Positions 6,099 to 7,362 of a stretch of DNA of 7,362 bases are shown in pieces. This DNA is from Lachnospiraceae bacterium (GTDB lineage Bacteria; Bacillota; Clostridia; Lachnospirales; Lachnospiraceae), in contig CAAFJI010000044.1 of the NCBI GenBank assembly GCA_900763175.1, positions 1 to 7,362 of the forward strand, given 5' to 3'. The position numbers were made by a program, and so were the translations under genes. The number at the start of each line of letters is the position of its first letter. Position 1 is the stretch's first letter. Under the pieces are notes generated by a model that worked only from the letters and a program-made list of their open reading frames with translations, was not told the DNA's origin and did not search any database.

Positions 6099-7283
6099 AT
6101 GAAAGAATTAGAGTTAAAGTATGGCTGCAATCCAAATCAGAAACCTTCTAAGATTTATATGGAAGACGGCAGTGAGTTACCTATTAAGGTACTTTCCGGA
6201 AGACCTGGATATATTAACTTCCTGGATGCATTTAACGGCTGGCAGCTGGTTCGTGACCTGAAAAAGGCCACTGGAATGCCGGCAGCAACTTCTTTCAAGC
6301 ACGTTTCACCGGCAGGTGCCGCTATCGGGATTCCTCTTACAGAGACCTTGGCGAAGATTTACTGGGTAGATGACATGGATTGGAAAAATTTTTCCCCTCT
6401 TGCCTGTGCCTATGCCCGTGCAAGAGGCGCAGACCGTATGTCCTCCTTTGGTGATTTTATTTCTCTTTCCGATATCTGCGATAAAGACACTGCACTTCTT
6501 ATTAAAAGAGAGGTATCTGACGGTGTCATTGCACCGGGTTACACAGAAGAGGCTTTGGAGATCCTGGGCCAGAAGAAAAAAGGAAACTATAATGTGATTG
6601 AGATTGATCCGGAGTATGTACCGGCTCCTCTGGAACACAAGCAGGTATTTGGCGTGACCTTTGAGCAGGGCAGACAGGAGCTTGCCATTGATGATGAGCT
6701 GATTTCCAATATTGTGACAGAGAACAAGGCTCTTTCTGAAGAAGCAAAACGTGATATGAAGATTTCCCTGATCATCCTGAAATATACACAGTCCAATTCC
6801 GTATGCTACGTAAAAGACGGACAAGCCATCGGTGTAGGCGCCGGACAGCAGTCAAGAGTTCACTGCACCAGACTTGCAGGTCAGAAGGCAGACAACTGGT
6901 TCCTTCGCCAGAGCCCGAAGGTACGGAATCTTCCATTTAAAGATACCATCACAAGAGCAGAGAGAGACAATGCCATTGATGTGTATATCGGAGAGGAATA
7001 CATGGATGTTCTGGCTGATGGAAACTGGGAAAGAATTTTCACAGAGAAGCCGGAAGTCTTTACTAAGGAGGAAAAGAGAGCCTGGCTTGACCAGATGACA
7101 GATGTAACACTTGGCTCAGACGCATTCTTCCCATTTAGCGATAACATCGAGAGAGCGCATAAAAGCGGTGTAAAATATATTGCACAGCCAGGTGGCTCTG
7201 TAAGAGATGCAGATGTGATTGCTACCTGCAACAAATATGATATGGCAATGACATTTACCGGAATCCGTCTGTTCCATCATTAA
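6099..7283 (+). CDS. Stand-alone AICAR formyltransferase (phosphoribosylaminoimidazolecarboxamide formyltransferase)
   Basis: A 394-residue protein matching only the transformylase half of bifunctional PurH. It moves a formyl group from 10-formyl-tetrahydrofolate to AICAR (ZMP), giving FAICAR for the upstream cyclohydrolase. The likely catalytic Lys67-His68 pair is in SFKHVSPAG, where ordinary PurH has KHxNPCG. Other family landmarks are KYTQSNSVCYVKDGQ followed by GVGAGQQSRV (229-253), GSDAFFPFSD (339-348), QPGGSVRD (363-370) and the terminal FTGIRLFHH. The start is ATG 6099, with GGAGG (6086-6090) 8 bases upstream; an in-frame ATG at 6084 overlaps that site and has none of its own. It is second in the riboswitch operon, with no promoter in the 23-base gap. 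Such single-domain enzymes have been called purV or purH-like; I leave the symbol blank. The frame is complete. Confidence 0.93.
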   Translation: MKELELKYGCNPNQKPSKIYMEDGSELPIKVLSGRPGYINFLDAFNGWQLVRDLKKATGMPAATSFKHVSPAGAAIGIPLTETLAKIYWVDDMDWKNFSPLACAYARARGADRMSSFGDFISLSDICDKDTALLIKREVSDGVIAPGYTEEALEILGQKKKGNYNVIEIDPEYVPAPLEHKQVFGVTFEQGRQELAIDDELISNIVTENKALSEEAKRDMKISLIILKYTQSNSVCYVKDGQAIGVGAGQQSRVHCTRLAGQKADNWFLRQSPKVRNLPFKDTITRAERDNAIDVYIGEEYMDVLADGNWERIFTEKPEVFTKEEKRAWLDQMTDVTLGSDAFFPFSDNIERAHKSGVKYIAQPGGSVRDADVIATCNKYDMAMTFTGIRLFHH

Positions 7284-7291
7284 TTGCTGTC

Positions 7292-7362
7292 AGTTAAAAG
7301 AAAAAATATTCAAACGCAATAAAAAATCGGAGCAGCTGTTTAACTATGATGAGTAGGCAGCG
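7292..7362 (+). repeat. Intergenic repeat copy 2, cut by the window end
   Basis: The core 7328-7362 aligns with 2102-2138 (29 of 35, two gaps in this copy), beginning with the identical CGGAGCAGCT. As in copy 1, the segment after the conserved block has an upstream complement: TTTAACT (7339-7345) matches AGTTAAA (7292-7298). Here the intervening loop is about 40 bases instead of 17. An A-rich run (7321-7326) precedes the core. The copy sits after the last gene of an operon, as copy 1 does. No T-run terminator is visible before the window ends. Confidence 0.5.

Noticed and set aside
7346..7362. Possible start of a new gene at the window end (ATGATGAG...)
   Set aside because: No Shine-Dalgarno site precedes it, and the same segment in repeat copy 1 is non-coding, with a stop two codons after its ATG. 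It is better explained as part of the repeat.

Overview
The window reads as a chromosomal housekeeping segment of a low-to-moderate GC Gram-positive anaerobe of the class Clostridia, most likely the family Lachnospiraceae (the Blautia/Dorea/Ruminococcus type). This is inferred from the style of the proteins, strong AGGAGG-type ribosome binding sites, HrcA/CIRCE control of the chaperonin operon, and a ZTP riboswitch driving a split, PurO-type end of the purine pathway. All genes lie on the + strand. I see no mobile element, CRISPR array, tRNA or rRNA.

Layout: (1) 29-2220 is the chaperonin operon: promoter, CIRCE operator, groES, groEL, a structured 3' region carrying a repeat, and a strong terminator. 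(2) 2202-2784 is a small two-helix membrane protein of unknown function (probably the DUF6106 type) with its own extended -10 promoter. (3) 2794-5097 is guaB (IMP dehydrogenase) from a consensus-like promoter, followed by a membrane-anchored N-acetylmuramoyl-L-alanine amidase. The amidase ATG overlaps the guaB stop by one base, and a strong intrinsic terminator sits inside the first codons of the amidase frame. (4) 5159-7283 is a ZTP/ZMP (pfl) riboswitch with an overlapping terminator, controlling a PurO-like IMP cyclohydrolase and a stand-alone AICAR formyltransferase. (5) 7284-7362 is intergenic and ends inside a second copy of the repeat found after groEL.

The metabolic theme is IMP. The riboswitch operon encodes the last two steps to IMP (AICAR to FAICAR to IMP), and guaB carries IMP on to XMP and GMP. 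ZTP/ZMP accumulates when 10-formyl-tetrahydrofolate is short. Ligand binding should block the terminator and raise expression of the enzyme that consumes ZMP and of its partner.

The least explained item is the repeat pair (2102-2138 and 7328-7362). It has inverted-repeat character, and the bases that differ between copies are each matched by complementary upstream sequence, which hints at a small structured RNA or palindromic intergenic element. The riboswitch, chaperonin and purine genes are well supported but belong to known systems.
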